NCBI GenBank assembly: GCA_013398295.1
Contig: VZSF01006565.1
Coordinates: forward strand, 1,056,691-1,120,690
From: Chionis minor
Taxonomy: Eukaryota; Chordata; Aves; Charadriiformes; Chionididae
DNA length: 64,000 nt
Reading direction: 5' to 3'
The translations under genes and the position numbers were made by a program. The stretch's first letter is position 1, and the number at the start of each line of letters is the position of its first letter. This document shows positions 27,310-40,639 of the stretch, in pieces. The notes beneath the pieces were generated by a model that worked only from the letters and a program-made list of their open reading frames with translations, searched no databases and was not told the DNA's origin.

Positions 27310-27560
27310 CTCTACTCAGAGCAGATTAAAATTTAGATTTAGTGTGGGGAGGGGAGACTTTTCAGTGGGAATGAAGGGGCACACCAATACAGATTATGCA
27401 GTAAGACTGCACTGTCTCCACATGACATCTTACTGTTTCCGAAGCCCTTCAGAGGAGGCTAGGCAAAGATCTGCCAGGAATGACAAAGATGCATCTCCAG
27501 CTGGATTAGGGGAATGAAACTAAATGATCTCTTGAGGTCTCTCTCTAAAGTTCTATGAAA
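27310..27560 (+). mobile_element. CR1 LINE 3'-end fragment
   Basis: The plus strand contains AAATTTAGATTTAGTGTGGG (ORF2 tail), later AACTAAATGATCTCTTGAGG and a terminal AGTTCTATGAAAGG. These parts occur in the same order in CR1 3' ends, where a '...GATGATCTCTTGAGG' block precedes the ATTCTATGA repeats. The copy is degenerate and 5' truncated. The left limit is uncertain. Sequence from about 27100 to 27300 might belong to the same element but is not clear enough to claim. Confidence 0.65.
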
Positions 27561-27873
27561 GGAAAGGCAATTAATGGACAGCTACTAAATTATTTTCACA
27601 CAAGCCATTTAATCTGCTCTGATAGATGATCACCTCCTCTAAAAGAGCAGAAACCGCTATAGTGAGCGCTAATTGGTACTCTTGGGGTTAAGCTTAACCC
27701 AGAAAAGACTGAATGGACAACAGAGACTTATCTATTCTTTCAGTTTCTGATAAACTCTACAGCTTATTATATTTTTTTATCCTGTAAATGAGGATACTTT
27801 TAAAGCTAAATTAGCGAAGAGAGCAATGTCAGATTAGCATCTTTGGAAACAGAGTATCTGATGTAATCATGCC

Positions 27874-27891
27874 TTTTTTTTTTTTTTTTTT
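27874..27891. repeat. T18 homopolymer run
   Basis: Eighteen consecutive T in intron 3. No retrocopied gene body was recognised next to it, so I do not read it as the tail of a processed pseudogene. Confidence 0.9.
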
Positions 27892-29110
27892 ACAATAGTG
27901 TACCAAGCAGAACATCAGTTGAATTTCTCTGACAATTCAGTTCTAAACAGTCTCACTGAAAAGTATTTTAAATGAGAAAATTGAAGTCCCAGCATGGGAA
28001 AATATATACTCTGCAAACATATTCACTAAAAAGTACAGAAATGTCTTGAGAACAACATGACTACATGACAGTACAGCTCATTACCTGCTTATTTAGGAAA
28101 AATGATGGTGTTATATCCTGACTAGGTCTCTTACAGAATTATGAAGAAACAATGAATTACATACTTTACGCATGTGAACAGAACACAAACACAGGTGCCC
28201 TCACGCGATAAGCTCTATATTTAAAATTTTCAGACTTCACAAAAGCTTGAAGCTATGAAAAAAAATCAAATTAAAGATGTCTTCATTTTAAAATTCAGTT
28301 ACAGAATGAATATCTTCTGTTACAGTAGACTTTTTTGATTTTGAAGCACATCAACTCAATCATATCATGCCAGTAACAAAACCAGCTAAATTGAATTTTA
28401 AAAAAAGATAAATAAACTGTTATTCTGGAGTTTGCACTTTTGTCTATTATAATCTTATTAACATAGTAATCTGAACACCAAATACCACTGTGGTCTGCAT
28501 TACAAAAAAACCCAAACCTGTAATTTGCTTGCTGTATTCAGGTGCATCTTATCTCAAGCTCAAACTGAGCACACGCGATACATTTCACACCTTTTACTAT
28601 AGTCTTCAATTAATTGCCGTAAACCTAGTTACTACATAAAGCACCACCTTGTGGCAAAGCCAGTACTGACTGCATGTCCCTTTTCTAAGGCTTTCAAACA
28701 TTGCCATGATTTCAACAGCTGTGCTCTGTATTTCACTAAAAACTGAACAAAACCAGAATTTAAAAAGGATCTGCCACGGTAAGATTTTCTGAATGTTCTC
28801 CTCCACACACACAACATTTATGAAATCAAGGAAATTAATGTAATTTCATATAGCGTTCATGCAGGTATTAAACTTTTTTTCCTGCATTTAGTGCCGTCTC
28901 TAGAGGACTGTGAGCAAAACACAGCATGTAAAAGAAGTACAGTAAAAGAACAGCATAAAAATCCCATGTTAGGTTAAACTCTTATACTACTTCTCAGATT
29001 ATTCAAACTGCAGGATGCACTGCAAGAGCTGCATAAATTAATTACTCTGACAGCTCAAAACCATGCTATAGCAATATCTTTATTTACATTCTCTAAGAGA
29101 CACTAAGACA

Positions 29111-29723
29111 TGTTGTGCAGAAAAGCTGTTGGCTCTCAGAGTGGTAAGACCCATGTTTATAGCCGATGCCGAGGCACGGTGTGCAGAAGCTCTTGCTTAT
29201 ACTTGTTGCTGTAACACCCAAACCCAACCAACTTTGTGATTTGCCCCGTTGGAGGGTCGGAAGCGGAAAAGCGTAGAGGGGTCACACCTGTGGGGAGGAG
29301 CGGACAGGACAGGGGACCCAAAACTGACCAAACAGGGTATTCCACCCCTCTGCATCATGCTCAGTATAAAAGTTAAGGGACCAAAGGGTCAACTCTCTCT
29401 CTTCAATGGCCGGTGTCCAAGGAAGACTCTGTCTGCCTTCAATCCCAATCCTGAATCCAGATTCAGAATCCAGTTCCTGTCCATCACAGAGTCCAATCTG
29501 GAACTTCCCCAGTGTCTGCTGGTTATGTGACTGTCGTCCTGGGAGCTTGATACAGTTCTGTATATATTTCATTATTTTCTTTTCATTATTTTTGTTCTTT
29601 ATGTGTCATTAAAGTAGTTTAGTTCCTTCTAAAGTAGTCTCTCTTCTTCTCTCTCCTGCTGTGCATGAGAGGAGGAGCATCTGCACTTGCCTTGCTTGGG
29701 CCAATCCGGCCCAAACCATAACA
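29111..29723 (+). mobile_element. Solo LTR of an endogenous retrovirus, copy B
   Basis: This is the second copy of the family seen at 17.5 kb, in the same orientation. It starts TGTTGTGCAG and ends AACCATAACA, the TG...CA form expected of LTRs. It keeps a better TATA box (TATAAAA, 29365-29371) and an ATTAAA signal (29608-29613). Several indels separate it from copy A, so the two are not recent duplicates. The 11 kb between them contains no retroviral genes, so they are independent solo LTRs and not the ends of one provirus. It is antisense to ADK. Confidence 0.88.
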
Positions 29724-30132
29724 GCTACCAAGAATTGCGTGAGATGATTCGTATACTACTACTCTGGATTGGTGCTGCATTTGAAAGAACTGGGTGGGCG
29801 GCGGGCAGGCAGAGAACTAAAGGGAAAAATAGAAGGAGGAATCTGCAATAGAAATTTTGTAGCTAGCCATAAATTACTCTTTTTGTACGTGCCAGTCAAG
29901 CCTTCATATATACCACAGAAGTGGTAAAACTATCCTAGAGAAATCAAACTGCAATTTAAAGTAATTTCTACAGAGGGAGCCAACAACCCAAGGAACGGGA
30001 TTAACAAAATGCATTCCAGATCAGGACAGCTTCTCCCAACCATCAATCTCTTTCATTACTTGTTCTTCAGATATCCACAGCGCACTGTCCAGATTCTTAC
30101 TCCACAGATTTCTCAAGTGTTTAAGAAAAGTT

Positions 30133-31072
30133 TAGAATGATAGAATGGTTTGGATTTGAAGAGACCTTTAAAGGTCATCTAGTCCAACTTCCCCTCCATT
30201 GAGCAGGGACATCTTCAACTAGATCAGATTGCGCAAAGCCCCATCCAGTCTGGCTTTGAACACCTCCAAGGGACGGGGCATCCACCATCTCTCTGGGCAA
30301 CCTGTTCCAGGGTTTCACCACCCTCATCATAAAAAAATGTCATCCTTCTATCTAGTCTAAATCTACCCTCTCTTAGTTTAAAACCATTACCCCTTGTCCT
30401 ATCACAACAGGCCTTGCAGAAAAGTTTGGTCCCGTCTTTCCTGTAGGTCCTCTTTAAGTACTGAAAGTCCACAATAAGGTCTCCCCAGAGTCTTCTCTTC
30501 TGCAAGCTGAAAAACTCCAACTCTCTCAGCCTGTCTTCACAACAGAGATGCTCCAACCATCTCATCATCTTCATGGCTCTCCTCTGGACCCACTCCAACA
30601 TGTCCATGTCTTTCCTGTGCTGAGGGCTCCAGAGCTGGACACAGTACTCCAGGTGGGGTCTTATGAGAGTGGAGTAGATGGGTAGAATCACCTCCCTTGA
30701 CCACACTTCTTTTGATGCAGGATGCAGTTGGCTTTCTGGCTGTAAGCGCACATTGACAGCTCGTGTCCAGCTTTTCAGCCACCAGTACCCCCAAGTCCTT
30801 CTCAGCAGGGCTACTCTCAATCCCTTCATTCCCCAGACTGTTGATGCCAGGAGTTGCCCCAATCCAAGTGCAGGATCCTGTACTTGGCTTTGTTGAATGT
30901 CATGACGTTCAGATGGACCCGGTTTCCGAACCCTTCCAGGTCTCTCTGGATGGCATACCATCTTTCAGGCATGTCAGCTGCCTGCAAACTTGCTGAGGGT
31001 ACACTGGATCCCCATGCCTGTGTCATCGATGAAGATATTGAACAGTACCAATGCCAGTACAAACCCCTGAGG
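30133..31072 (-). mobile_element. CR1 LINE, 5'-truncated, with broken ORF2
   Basis: The minus strand carries about 940 bp of CR1. It starts in the reverse-transcriptase palm near the FNIF motif (reverse complement of 31030-31062) and runs through the ORF2 C-terminal region, including [20 protein letters not shown], to a 3' end whose reverse complement is TTAGAATGATAGAATGG. A 245-codon frame (30961-30224) covers much of it but is joined across frameshifts. Near 30985 the reading breaks at the point where the catalytic Ala-Asp-Asp should follow CTLSKF, so the active-site aspartates are missing. The element is defective and lies in sense with ADK. Confidence 0.93.
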
Positions 31073-32527
31073 GAAAGGAGTTTACGTAAGGCACTTGATT
31101 ACACATCATGCAACACTGTCAATATACAACAGAATTTATATTTGCTTTGGGAGAAGGCAGCAATTTAAGAGACTGATCATTCTAAATTAGTTTCGTTTAT
31201 TTATTAAAACCAGTAGTTTAGAAGTTCCAATTTGTAGCAATTCTAAAAATCTTAGATTTTTTTAAAAATGAGTATCAGTTTCACAGTAGACATTTTTATT
31301 GAAGTTTTCATACAAACCTCTATACCGGGAAACAGGCTACTATGATAGCTTGATCTAAAAAAGTGAGGAGAAAATCTAAAACAAAGTTGTGTAAAGATGA
31401 GAGTTGGTAAGTTTTTTCATAAAGTTGGGCACCTTGTTATCGCCATAACGGTTTTCCATACTGCTTCACTGCCAAATCACATTTCATATTATGTACCAAT
31501 CCACTCAAATGTAACCACAAATGAGGTATATTACATAAAGTAACTCAACAGCTTTGACAGACATCTGTGACAGGCTGATGCATCACCCCAAACATACAAA
31601 TCATCTGTGTTGTCAGCATATGTTGCGTAGGACAACAAAAGATTTAAAGCTTAGCATTGCTGAGGTTTTAGTATCTCTTCCCCCAAAACAATTTCCTACC
31701 CTCTTTTTTCGGTTTTGGGGGAACAGGGTGCATAAAAACAAAAGCATTTTAGAAAGACAACACACCAACAGGACACTGAATCCTAAAAGGGATCTGGAAA
31801 GGATCTTTGAAAGGGTTATTGAAGATAAGCTACACCCTCTAGTGGCACAAAATACTGTAGCTTGGTTGTTTCCAACAGCATTAGACAAACGATTGCACCC
31901 CTTAACATCCCCAGCATTCATGCCTCTCTTTAGCTTTTGCACTTAAGTGTTGTGGTAGACAGTGATTTACACATGGCAACCCCTCCAAGTACAAGGAAAT
32001 TCCACTACAACATTCCCAGGAAGAGGTTTCACACCCTCTAGCTTTCTAACATGCCCAGGCTACTTCTAAACCCCTACTTTAAATTTCTCTACCTTTCCCA
32101 AGCATCATACAGGCCCTCTGTAACCCGCAGATCACCCTACTATGTCTCCAATATTTATCCTTCCAATACTCGCATATATGGTCACTTATATACATCTTGG
32201 CAAAGCAAAACCAGAACACAGAACCCACAGATGTTACAGATAATTCCAAACTGCATCAGTCACTCAAATAGCTGTTCTCAAGCTTGAGTCCCTCCCTCCC
32301 TTGCTCACTTTCACTATGAAAAAGTATTCACACAGCAAGTATGCAGCTCAGAATTAATTCTCCTCAGCAAACTTGCAGCAGAGCAACACGTCTGCCCTCC
32401 ATTCTGACTGCAACACCTCAAACAGCTGACTGAAGAGAAAGGAAGCTTGTATTTATCTTCTTCCTCTTTCTCACTTCGTGGCCTTTATCTCTGTAAAAAG
32501 ATAAGTTATGGAAGCAGAGGTAGCTGT

Positions 32528-32551
32528 GGGGCACAAAATGGGGCACAAAAT
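32528..32551. repeat. Two-copy perfect 12-bp tandem repeat
   Basis: GGGGCACAAAAT occurs twice in succession without mismatch. It is probably a local slippage product. Confidence 0.9.
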
Positions 32552-35500
32552 GTGCCACATTTCCTACTTTCTCCTTCAACTAACTTCCAAAACAATGAAG
32601 TGTTCCGTCATGACCAAAACCTCTTAAACAAAACAGTTTATAAAATTGTACAACCCGCAGTCAAAGCTGTATTAAAACAAGTGCCCTGGAGCATTGCTTA
32701 CAGACTCAGTGGTACCACTAAACTCCAAACAATGTTTTTAAGACTCACAATGAATATATTTTAGGTGCCTATTCCTAAAAGCTACCAAGATTTTGCTACA
32801 GCCCATATTTTAGTAAAAGAGACTATTACTAAAAACCCCTAACACCTCTGCTAACGCTACTGCACACGCTGAAAATGGGACTCTGTATGGGGCATTGGGT
32901 CAACAAATTAAGCGATTTACTTTAATATCAATACAACTTAAATCATATCCCATTGCTTGCTGCAGCTAGCTTACATTTATTCTTCTCAAAAACTTTTGAT
33001 GTGGAAGCATAGTAAAAAAACCCAGCAAATCAGCCTGGGCAACCACACATGCACACGCGCTCACACGCACAAGTCTATACTCGGTTAACAGGACCTTCAG
33101 TTACAGTCATTTAGTCCAATTCTGAGAAACAAAAATAGGAGTAACTCTTGTAAATGAGCTATACAAATGGTCAGGAGAAATATTTTCATTTTTCTTGGAG
33201 TTTATATTTATTTATTGTTCTTGGAAGGGGAAAACCACATGCAACATTAGGGCCTCGCCAACCTTATTATGTCCAAGTTTCCCCAGCAGTCCTGCAGGAC
33301 AGAATTTTTTTTTCCTCTCTTCAAAGTTACAGGGTATTTGTTGGGCTGGATGAGGCTATCTCCAGGATCTCTCTTTAGCCACAAATGCATGCTCACCTTG
33401 TAAAACACCTGTGCAAACTGAAGGTACTACTCTTCCCCATCTTTATTATTCTTGCTGCAGAATAACAAACTCACCAGCAAAAGAAATATGACTGCTCACC
33501 TAATTCACTACAACACTGGCATGCTTGGCTTGATCATCATTTAAGATGGTTTGAACTAATCTGCTAATTTGACATGGAAGCAGACTAAGGAGCCTCCACA
33601 CATTCCACTCCCCGGCTGAGCTGCAAGACAGTGACCTCCACCTTGTGTGCATTCAGGAGCTGACCGGGGCAGGGGAATAGATATTTCTAGATATTTCTGA
33701 AAATAACACATATATGCACCAACTTACAATTTCAGTGCTAACAAATTCCTTTAAGATAAAAAAGCGTACGCTAATGAAAAGACACAATTTTAAAAGGCTG
33801 CTACAGTCCAAGTGCACTGGAAGCAGAAAAAAAAGTAATCTTTCATACCTCAGTTCTTAAAATAGAAGTCAAGCACGATGCCATGCCTGTAAACCAACTC
33901 CAGTCTGTCTTAGTGGCTGTACTTCTCTCTCTAGATAACTAAGATTCAAGGACAACAGGATCAAGCAAAGTCAGGGTATGGCTGGCCCAATTACCTTTGG
34001 AGATAAGGCATTCGGTACTGAACAAAATTTACATTTTTATGAAGAACAGCTACATAAAAGTGATCTCTAAGAAACTGAAGGACATCTGACAGAGAAATCA
34101 TTGTGGTACTGTAAGACGAAGAATGCCAAAAGAAGCCTTCCTTACTAGGTAAGTCAATATAAAAGCTACTGACATTCCAAGACTGGAAGATGAAGTATTT
34201 TAAGCAGAGGGATTCTGGCACTGAACAGGAATATGTAGAGCCTAACTTTTGTATTTGACTTAAAAACATTAGGACAGGTTCAGGAGATTACCTTACTTGT
34301 AAGGACACTGAACCTAAGAGTAAGCTTATAACCAAATCAGTGACAATTACCCTAGTGGTAAGTTGTCTTGCACCACTCCCTGGAATTGGCATTTCTTGTA
34401 AATATGAAAGCCTAAGTATCAGAAAAGGATAGTTAAGTATCTAACAACTCATCTGTAAGTTAAACAAGAGAATTTAGCTTCAAGGACTGAAAGTGCTCAG
34501 AGGTTCAACACTGTTTAATCTGCTCTGTACTGTACAGTTCGTGTGGCCCGAGAAGAGCAGCGCACAGTGTATTAGGAAAGTTCCAAAGGTCTGTCGTGAA
34601 CCAACGTGACACTGACCTGCAAGAGTTTTTCCCCGGTCAAGTATCCAGCGACATTTGAGATGCCAAGGTCAATGGCAAAAGCACATTCAAACTCTTTCGT
34701 TATAACCAACAGCATATAAATCATCTCAGGAGCTACTGTAGTAGTAACAATGCCAAACCAAAGAAAGGTTTCTGTTGCAGCCGATTCATGTAAATGAATT
34801 CTATTTATTTAACTGAAGGAGTGCAACCCTCCACTTCAGAAGTGACTATGCCATGAACATATCAGTAACTAATATGCAATTAAGTAGTATGCAACATACT
34901 AAAATTAAAAAGCTCAATGGGATTTTAGTATGTTTAAGGTACTTCAAATGAAATACCTCACATCCAAAGGTTCAGTTTAATGAGTATCTATTGTGCAAAT
35001 AAAGCTTGTGTACACAGTACGACTTGTACTGCCCAAAATACAGACCTGCATGTCATTTACCCTGTGTTTAACCCCTCAACACGCTAGTACTTTCAGTGCT
35101 TCTAGATTATTTATACCTTTTAAAATAGTCTAACACATGTAATGGGTTAATCATAATTATGCTGTCCACAAGTGCCCTGTCATTAGAGAGAGTGCTCTAC
35201 ATAAAATCAACCTTATCTACCAATAAAAGGCAACTGCTGTTGCCTTTCTTTTGCCTGAAGCTCAAGCAGTTTTAACGTCACAGGTACATTACCATGATGT
35301 ACAAATACAAGTCAAATGTCTTTTTCCATCCTCTGAAAGAATACAGAAATTTTATTTGGCTAGTAATTCAATCATTAAGGCTTTTAGCAAATAGTTTTCT
35401 TCCAAAGGAATTAAATCTTCACTACCAGAACACATTTTTACTGTTTGCAATCTGTGATCTTACTAAGAAATATCCAAACTTTTAACACGGGAAAACCTGA

Positions 35501-37013
35501 CAGCTATAGATATTAATTCATCTGAAACAGTTACCTCATCTTATACATGGATAAACCACTTAAGTCTTTTGGAGGTACTATGAAATAATGCAAAATAATG
35601 CTAGTGAAATAATGGAAACAGACAATTATGTGCAAGAGCTGAAAGCTTAAAATCAGAAAGAAGAAAGAGGTTTTTTTCTTTTATCTAAGCACGCAGATGC
35701 ACAGACCAAATTCGCCACCTATCTCTATCCTGAAAGGAAGACATGTGAAAGTAAACTTAAAAATCTGTATCTTATTTGGAAATATGACTTTTATATAAGT
35801 ATTCCACTAGTCATCATGGAGAAGACACTGACTAAAATTATGTAATGGCTGACAAGTGAAGCATTTTCCAGAGTCTTTCATACCAACTAAGTATCTTCAA
35901 AAAAAAGCAGTTACATAATACAGATCTGAGGGATGGCAAAGACGACATTCACATAGAACATTTTTCAGGCAGCTCATAGAGAACAGTGGGGGAATGAAGC
36001 AAGAAGAAAACTGGAGTTCATGCACTGAATATAGCTCTTCAGCAAATTATATTAATGTGCAGGAATTAAAACCAGTAGTTATAAGAGAGACAATTAGTTC
36101 ACAATGAAGAGCTTAAGAACAAGAGAATTTTTAAACTAAATTTTTTAAGCTAAATACTATAAAGTACTGTAGTATTGCCTTTGTGTAACTTGTATGCTTA
36201 CACATACAACTGAGCAGGAATGTTCCAGTTGTGACATCTTTTATTTAGTGAGTACTCTTCTCACATCTAATATAGTAACTCTTGATTGAGCTAATCAGTC
36301 ATCCCAGAAAGCATACCAAGCTCTGGTAAGTGCCCTCCACTTTCAAAACATGTATACAGTCCAAAAGTCAGTAACCTGGGGAACTTCAATACCTATAGCT
36401 ACCACAATTGAAGTGAAAAAACTAAAAAATAAAAAAGGAAGGTTTCAAAACCAGGCATACCAACTCAGAATCCCTCTCCCCCATATCTAGATAATATGCA
36501 GACAACTCCTACTGGTATTTTTACCTTGCATTTTCTAAATATACACCCATTTATGCACAGTACCGCGTATTTGCTTTCAACTCAATTGTAGAGCTTTTGT
36601 ATTTTAGTGTGCTAAACTAAAAAATAAAGGTCATTTTGCCTGAACATAAAACACCATGTGAAATCAGAATAAATTTGAACTTCCAGCTTCTTTGATTTGG
36701 GCACATCTTTAAAGAAGGAGAGAAATAACCGAACATGCTGTTCTTGCAATGTTTGATTAAGCTTCCTATGGCTACTCCTCCTGCAACATAAAAGAATGAT
36801 CCATTTTTTCTCCAGGAACAAGAGTTTTTAGGCTACAAAATCAGATTACCCAAAACAAGCAAAATTTCAACATAATTGACAGGGCACCAGTGACTCTTAG
36901 CTATATTCCATGCCCCAGCTCAACTGTGTTGATGGGAATTTGCAAAGGTGGGAATGGCCATAAAATCACACAAATAGGCAAATTAAAATAACGAGTCAAC
37001 ACTGAACCGGATT

Positions 37014-37033
37014 GGGGGGGGGGGGGGGGGGGG
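37014..37033. repeat. G20 homopolymer run
   Basis: Twenty consecutive G on the plus strand, about 380 bases downstream of the ADK exon 3 donor. In the ADK pre-mRNA this is a C run. The plus strand could form a G-quadruplex. The length may be inexact because such runs are error-prone in sequencing. Confidence 0.9.
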
Positions 37034-37411
37034 TAGTGTAAAAGAAAATATTCCTTTTCCTTTCTGCAAGATATAAACAAACATTTCACACACAAACATA
37101 CTGCAGGCAGGCAGTAGCTATTAGTGTAACCACTGACACACATAAAACATCAACTAAGATGAACACTGAGACATTTAAATTGCACGTGAACCAATTGCAG
37201 TTAAGAAATCAACGAAAATAATTTTAAATATTTTGGTTTTTAAACAAATATTTTTCAGACAAGTTGTGTGCTTTACAGCAGACAATACCAAAGAGCAGAA
37301 ACTATTTATGAAAACACAAAATTTTTGCTTCAGGTCTTTAATAAGGTATGTATTTACTTTTCTATATACATACATATAACATGTATCTAGTATCACCATA
37401 AAAGAGCTTAC

Positions 37412-37465
37412 AGTTCTTTGTGCCTCTCCTCCGCCAAAATTTGGTCATTTGGCTTCAGCCCATAC
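37412..37465 (-). CDS. ADK: Adenosine kinase, coding exon 3 (partial gene)
   Basis: On the minus strand a TTTTTTTCAAG acceptor precedes a 54-bp exon that ends at GTAAGC. Its first G completes the Lys codon left open by exon 2. The rest reads YGLKPNDQILAEERHKEL, with the final Leu codon left as CT. This follows directly on the exon 2 peptide in adenosine kinase, where mammals have YSLKPNDQILAEDKHKEL. The segment forms part of the small lid domain that closes over adenosine. The next exon (encoding [20 protein letters not shown] in mammals) was searched for by its reverse complement between 1 and 37411 and not found, so it must lie beyond the left edge. The exact phase match with exon 2 makes this firm. 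Confidence 0.96.
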
Positions 37466-40400
37466 CTTGAAAAAAACACAAACACAAAGCAAAAAACAGT
37501 TACTCCTTTGAGAATACAGCCATAATTTTTTTTTTTTTAGTTTCAAACTGGCAAATTATTAAACTATGTAATATTTGCTGATTCAGGTATCTCAGGTATT
37601 GCAAAGACTGCAGCAAAGTTTTCTAACAAATTTATTACATGTTCATTAAAGTAAACTTGACATCACATAAAATTTTTGCTTTCTATGATGGCTTCAAATT
37701 ATATCAGACAGCTTGGCTTGCTCTATATCCCAAATCATTGCACTTTATACCATAAACTGTACATTGATCTTATAATTTGGATCTGACAAAACACGACAGT
37801 GAGGAATACGGAGAAAGTGAACACTGAAAATGGCTGTAGTTTTCCCCCCCTGTATCAAAGAAAACTATTATAATCAATACCAAAACCATTCTAGAGAAAA
37901 ATCATACTTTAACAACAGGCCATTCAGGAAAATTTCTGCAGTCCATACAGGCAATCTCTGATGAAAATGAGAGCTTAAGAGAGAGCAGCTTTCTTTGCTA
38001 GCTTAACCTAATATGCAATTTAACAGAATATGTTGCCTCCAGCGTCTGAGCCAGAGGGAAAAGGAGCCCACCCTGCCCCAGCACAGGCTACTGCTGGTTA
38101 CGCTGCAGCCTGCTCTGTCACTCACTTTGGGAAACCTTTAAGAAGTGACCTCACTTTTCTCCTGCCTCAGAGCAAAATCTTTTGCCATCTCAAAGCATTC
38201 CAGAATCTAACTGCTATGGTTTTCTGTGGCGTTTGGGTTTCTGGTTTTTTTTAAGATTGATTGGTTTGTAAGAGTGTCATACATAACGTAAGCAGCTAAA
38301 AGTCAAGCGTCCATGTGATAATTTTGCAAACAGCTAACTGCTCGCACTGCAGAAGACACAGGGTTCCCACTGACCCTTTGGCTTCTGGTTTTGTTCCTTG
38401 CTCCAGTCAACTGCAGAACCATAAATTACTCCTCCTGAGAAAAGATTCTGGTCACCAACCAACTACAATCAAGCTATCTGGCAAATTCATTTTTATTTCA
38501 AATAAACAGACAAAATTTATGTTCCCTATTCCTTACAGCATTTTCTGATTATATTCTCTGAAACTTGTTTTTCCAGCGTTGATTTAAAAAGCAGGCCCCA
38601 GCCCCGGACACATGCTCAAGCTCACTAGTGCCGCATTCAAACATACAAGGCAGCTACTGACTGACCCATTTTTCTTGTTCACATCTGCAGAGACGGCCTT
38701 AGGTTATTTGCCACAGTGGCATGCGGACTTGCATCCATTTATCCCCTTGGCTGCTAAATTCTTCATGGAGTCACTTCTAATCAGGATACAGCGGGGTCCA
38801 TCCGCATTCTCCTTCCAAATGCAGGGTTTGCATTTGACTCTCACAGCAAGCGGACCAGATCGCAACACCCTGTTCAGTAACAGATTCAGGTCACTTGGCC
38901 TAATTGCTGAGTCTTCTTCACAGTCTACCATCCTATCAGTCTTTCAGTCACAAATTTTAACTGTTGTGATCTTACATTTACTTCCAAATCAATGTTTTCT
39001 GTAATGAACAGTAGTATCAGGCTCTTTTTCTTTAAAAAGGGTCTAGCCCAATACCAGTCTCTTCGTAATGCTGCTACACTTCCCCGATACCTCCATTTCT
39101 CCTATCTTAATAAGCATTTTATTGATAGCAAATACTTATATATCAGAGAAAAAGCAAGGTGCTACCAGAAAATTCTAAAAGGAACATCGTTCAGAAGTCA
39201 AAGACACTAACTCTTCTCAGGCAACTTGCAATTTTACTTAAAATGAAATCAAGTTGTTTGTTAAAATGTTCTGCCTGTCATGGACAGATATACCCTTGGC
39301 TAATATGCAATCCATTTTGTAAATGGAGATAATTTGACCCATTAAAAAAAAGTATACCTGCATAAAGTCACAACCATTCTTCACTAAAAATAACACTGCA
39401 CGCTTTTCTCCTCTGACCAGAAACCATAGTACTTCAGCTAAAACTGAACGCAATTTTATCTGCTGAGGATACAGAAATAATATCTATACTTGAGCTTTTT
39501 AGAGCTTCCAGATTTCTTGTTCCTTCACTTTTTTTTTTTAAACTACAATTTAATCCCCACGGTTATTTAGAGGAAAAAACCCAAATAAAACCCTTGACTA
39601 TTGACTCAGACTAGTAAGTCAGCTAGAGCAGAAAGCATGTAACATGAAGGGAATGCAGTTTAACAGATGTGTCGTTTTGGCCTTGGGTATGTTATTGACG
39701 TACGTCACACGGGTGCAGGAGGGACACAGCTGCTAACCCCGAGTTTTGCAGAATGGCTCCTTTGGTGAACCTTAGCTTACCTAAACATTTTCACCACCAC
39801 CCTCTTCTTTCACCATGAAAATGGCATATTTCAAATATTCTTTCTTGACCCCTAAAGATACTGCTTTGACAGCAAATTGTCAAAGAAAGTTTCCCCACAA
39901 AGGGACATGCTTGTAGAGTTCAAACTTTTATTAGTACTTTATGCATTAAGACAGGATGCATATTATGTTTCATACACAGCTGCTGAAGTATTTAATAAAT
40001 TTAAATGTGCAACTAGCACAGTGACCAGCTTACATAATACCTCCCAACACGTGTTTTGTATGCAAGATTGATAAGCACCAGTTGGCTCTTCCTAACTGAT
40101 GAAGGTTAGACTTCAGAGAATTTCTCTAAAAAAAAATTTTAGCAGGCAAGGATACCAAACACAAAATTGAAGTTAAAGATACGCAGCAGAAAATTTTAAA
40201 AAAAGTTAGGACATTGAAAACCATCTAAGCAAACAGAACAACATATTGTACACGTATTATGCATTTACTCACCTGGCATTAAATTAGGAAGTAGAAGAGA
40301 AGGAATTATGCTACGAAAATGGGCAAAGGAACTCAAGGGACTACAACTTGGCTTTTCTCTATTTTCTGCCCTGTGAAATTCCAAGTTCAACACATCGTAG

Positions 40401-40639
40401 CACATAAGATAATGATTATTCTTTTCAACTATCCAGTAGCAAACTGTGATACAGTTTCAAAATGTTAATAGTCTCTTCATCACTGCTCAAGACTCTATTT
40501 CAAAATAAGGACCTAAGAATAAAAATACGCAAGAGTCTACAGCAAAACCATAGGCAAGTGTCAAAACGACCTGTGGTGCATTTCAAAAATAGTACCTTTA
40601 AACTCTTTGATATGTCCTTCACAGACATGTAATCTATTG

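Larger units (their letters stand above)
1..37411 (-). other. ADK: ADK intron 3 (partial, at least 37.4 kb)
   Basis: This runs from the exon 3 donor to the left edge of the window. No acceptor followed by the expected next ADK exon was found on the minus strand. Recognisable contents are CR1 fragments, two related solo LTRs, an exon-like island at 9279-9457 and simple repeats, each listed separately. The stretches 1-5830, 7480-9270, 9460-15720, 15840-17470, 18400-27300 and 31080-37000 are ordinary AT-rich intron in which I see nothing further, apart from a tRNA-promoter-like patch near 25.6 kb. Confidence 0.85.

Noticed and set aside
17476..29723. A full provirus bounded by LTR copies A and B
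   Set aside because: The intervening 11 kb contains no gag, pol or env similarity and holds CR1 and ordinary intron. Copies A and B also differ by many indels.
30224..30961. 245-codon frame, the longest in the window
   Set aside because: It is not a host gene. It is the decayed ORF2 of the minus-strand CR1 element, already listed.
31554..31946. 130-codon plus-strand frame, also open for 109 codons on the minus strand
   Set aside because: Composition is ordinary intron, no family is recognised, and there is no start or splice signal worth noting.
38612..39004. 130-codon plus-strand frame with a 75-codon open frame on the opposite strand
   Set aside because: It has no recognisable domain, homology or splice context. 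Frames of this length are expected by chance in 64 kb of six-frame sequence.
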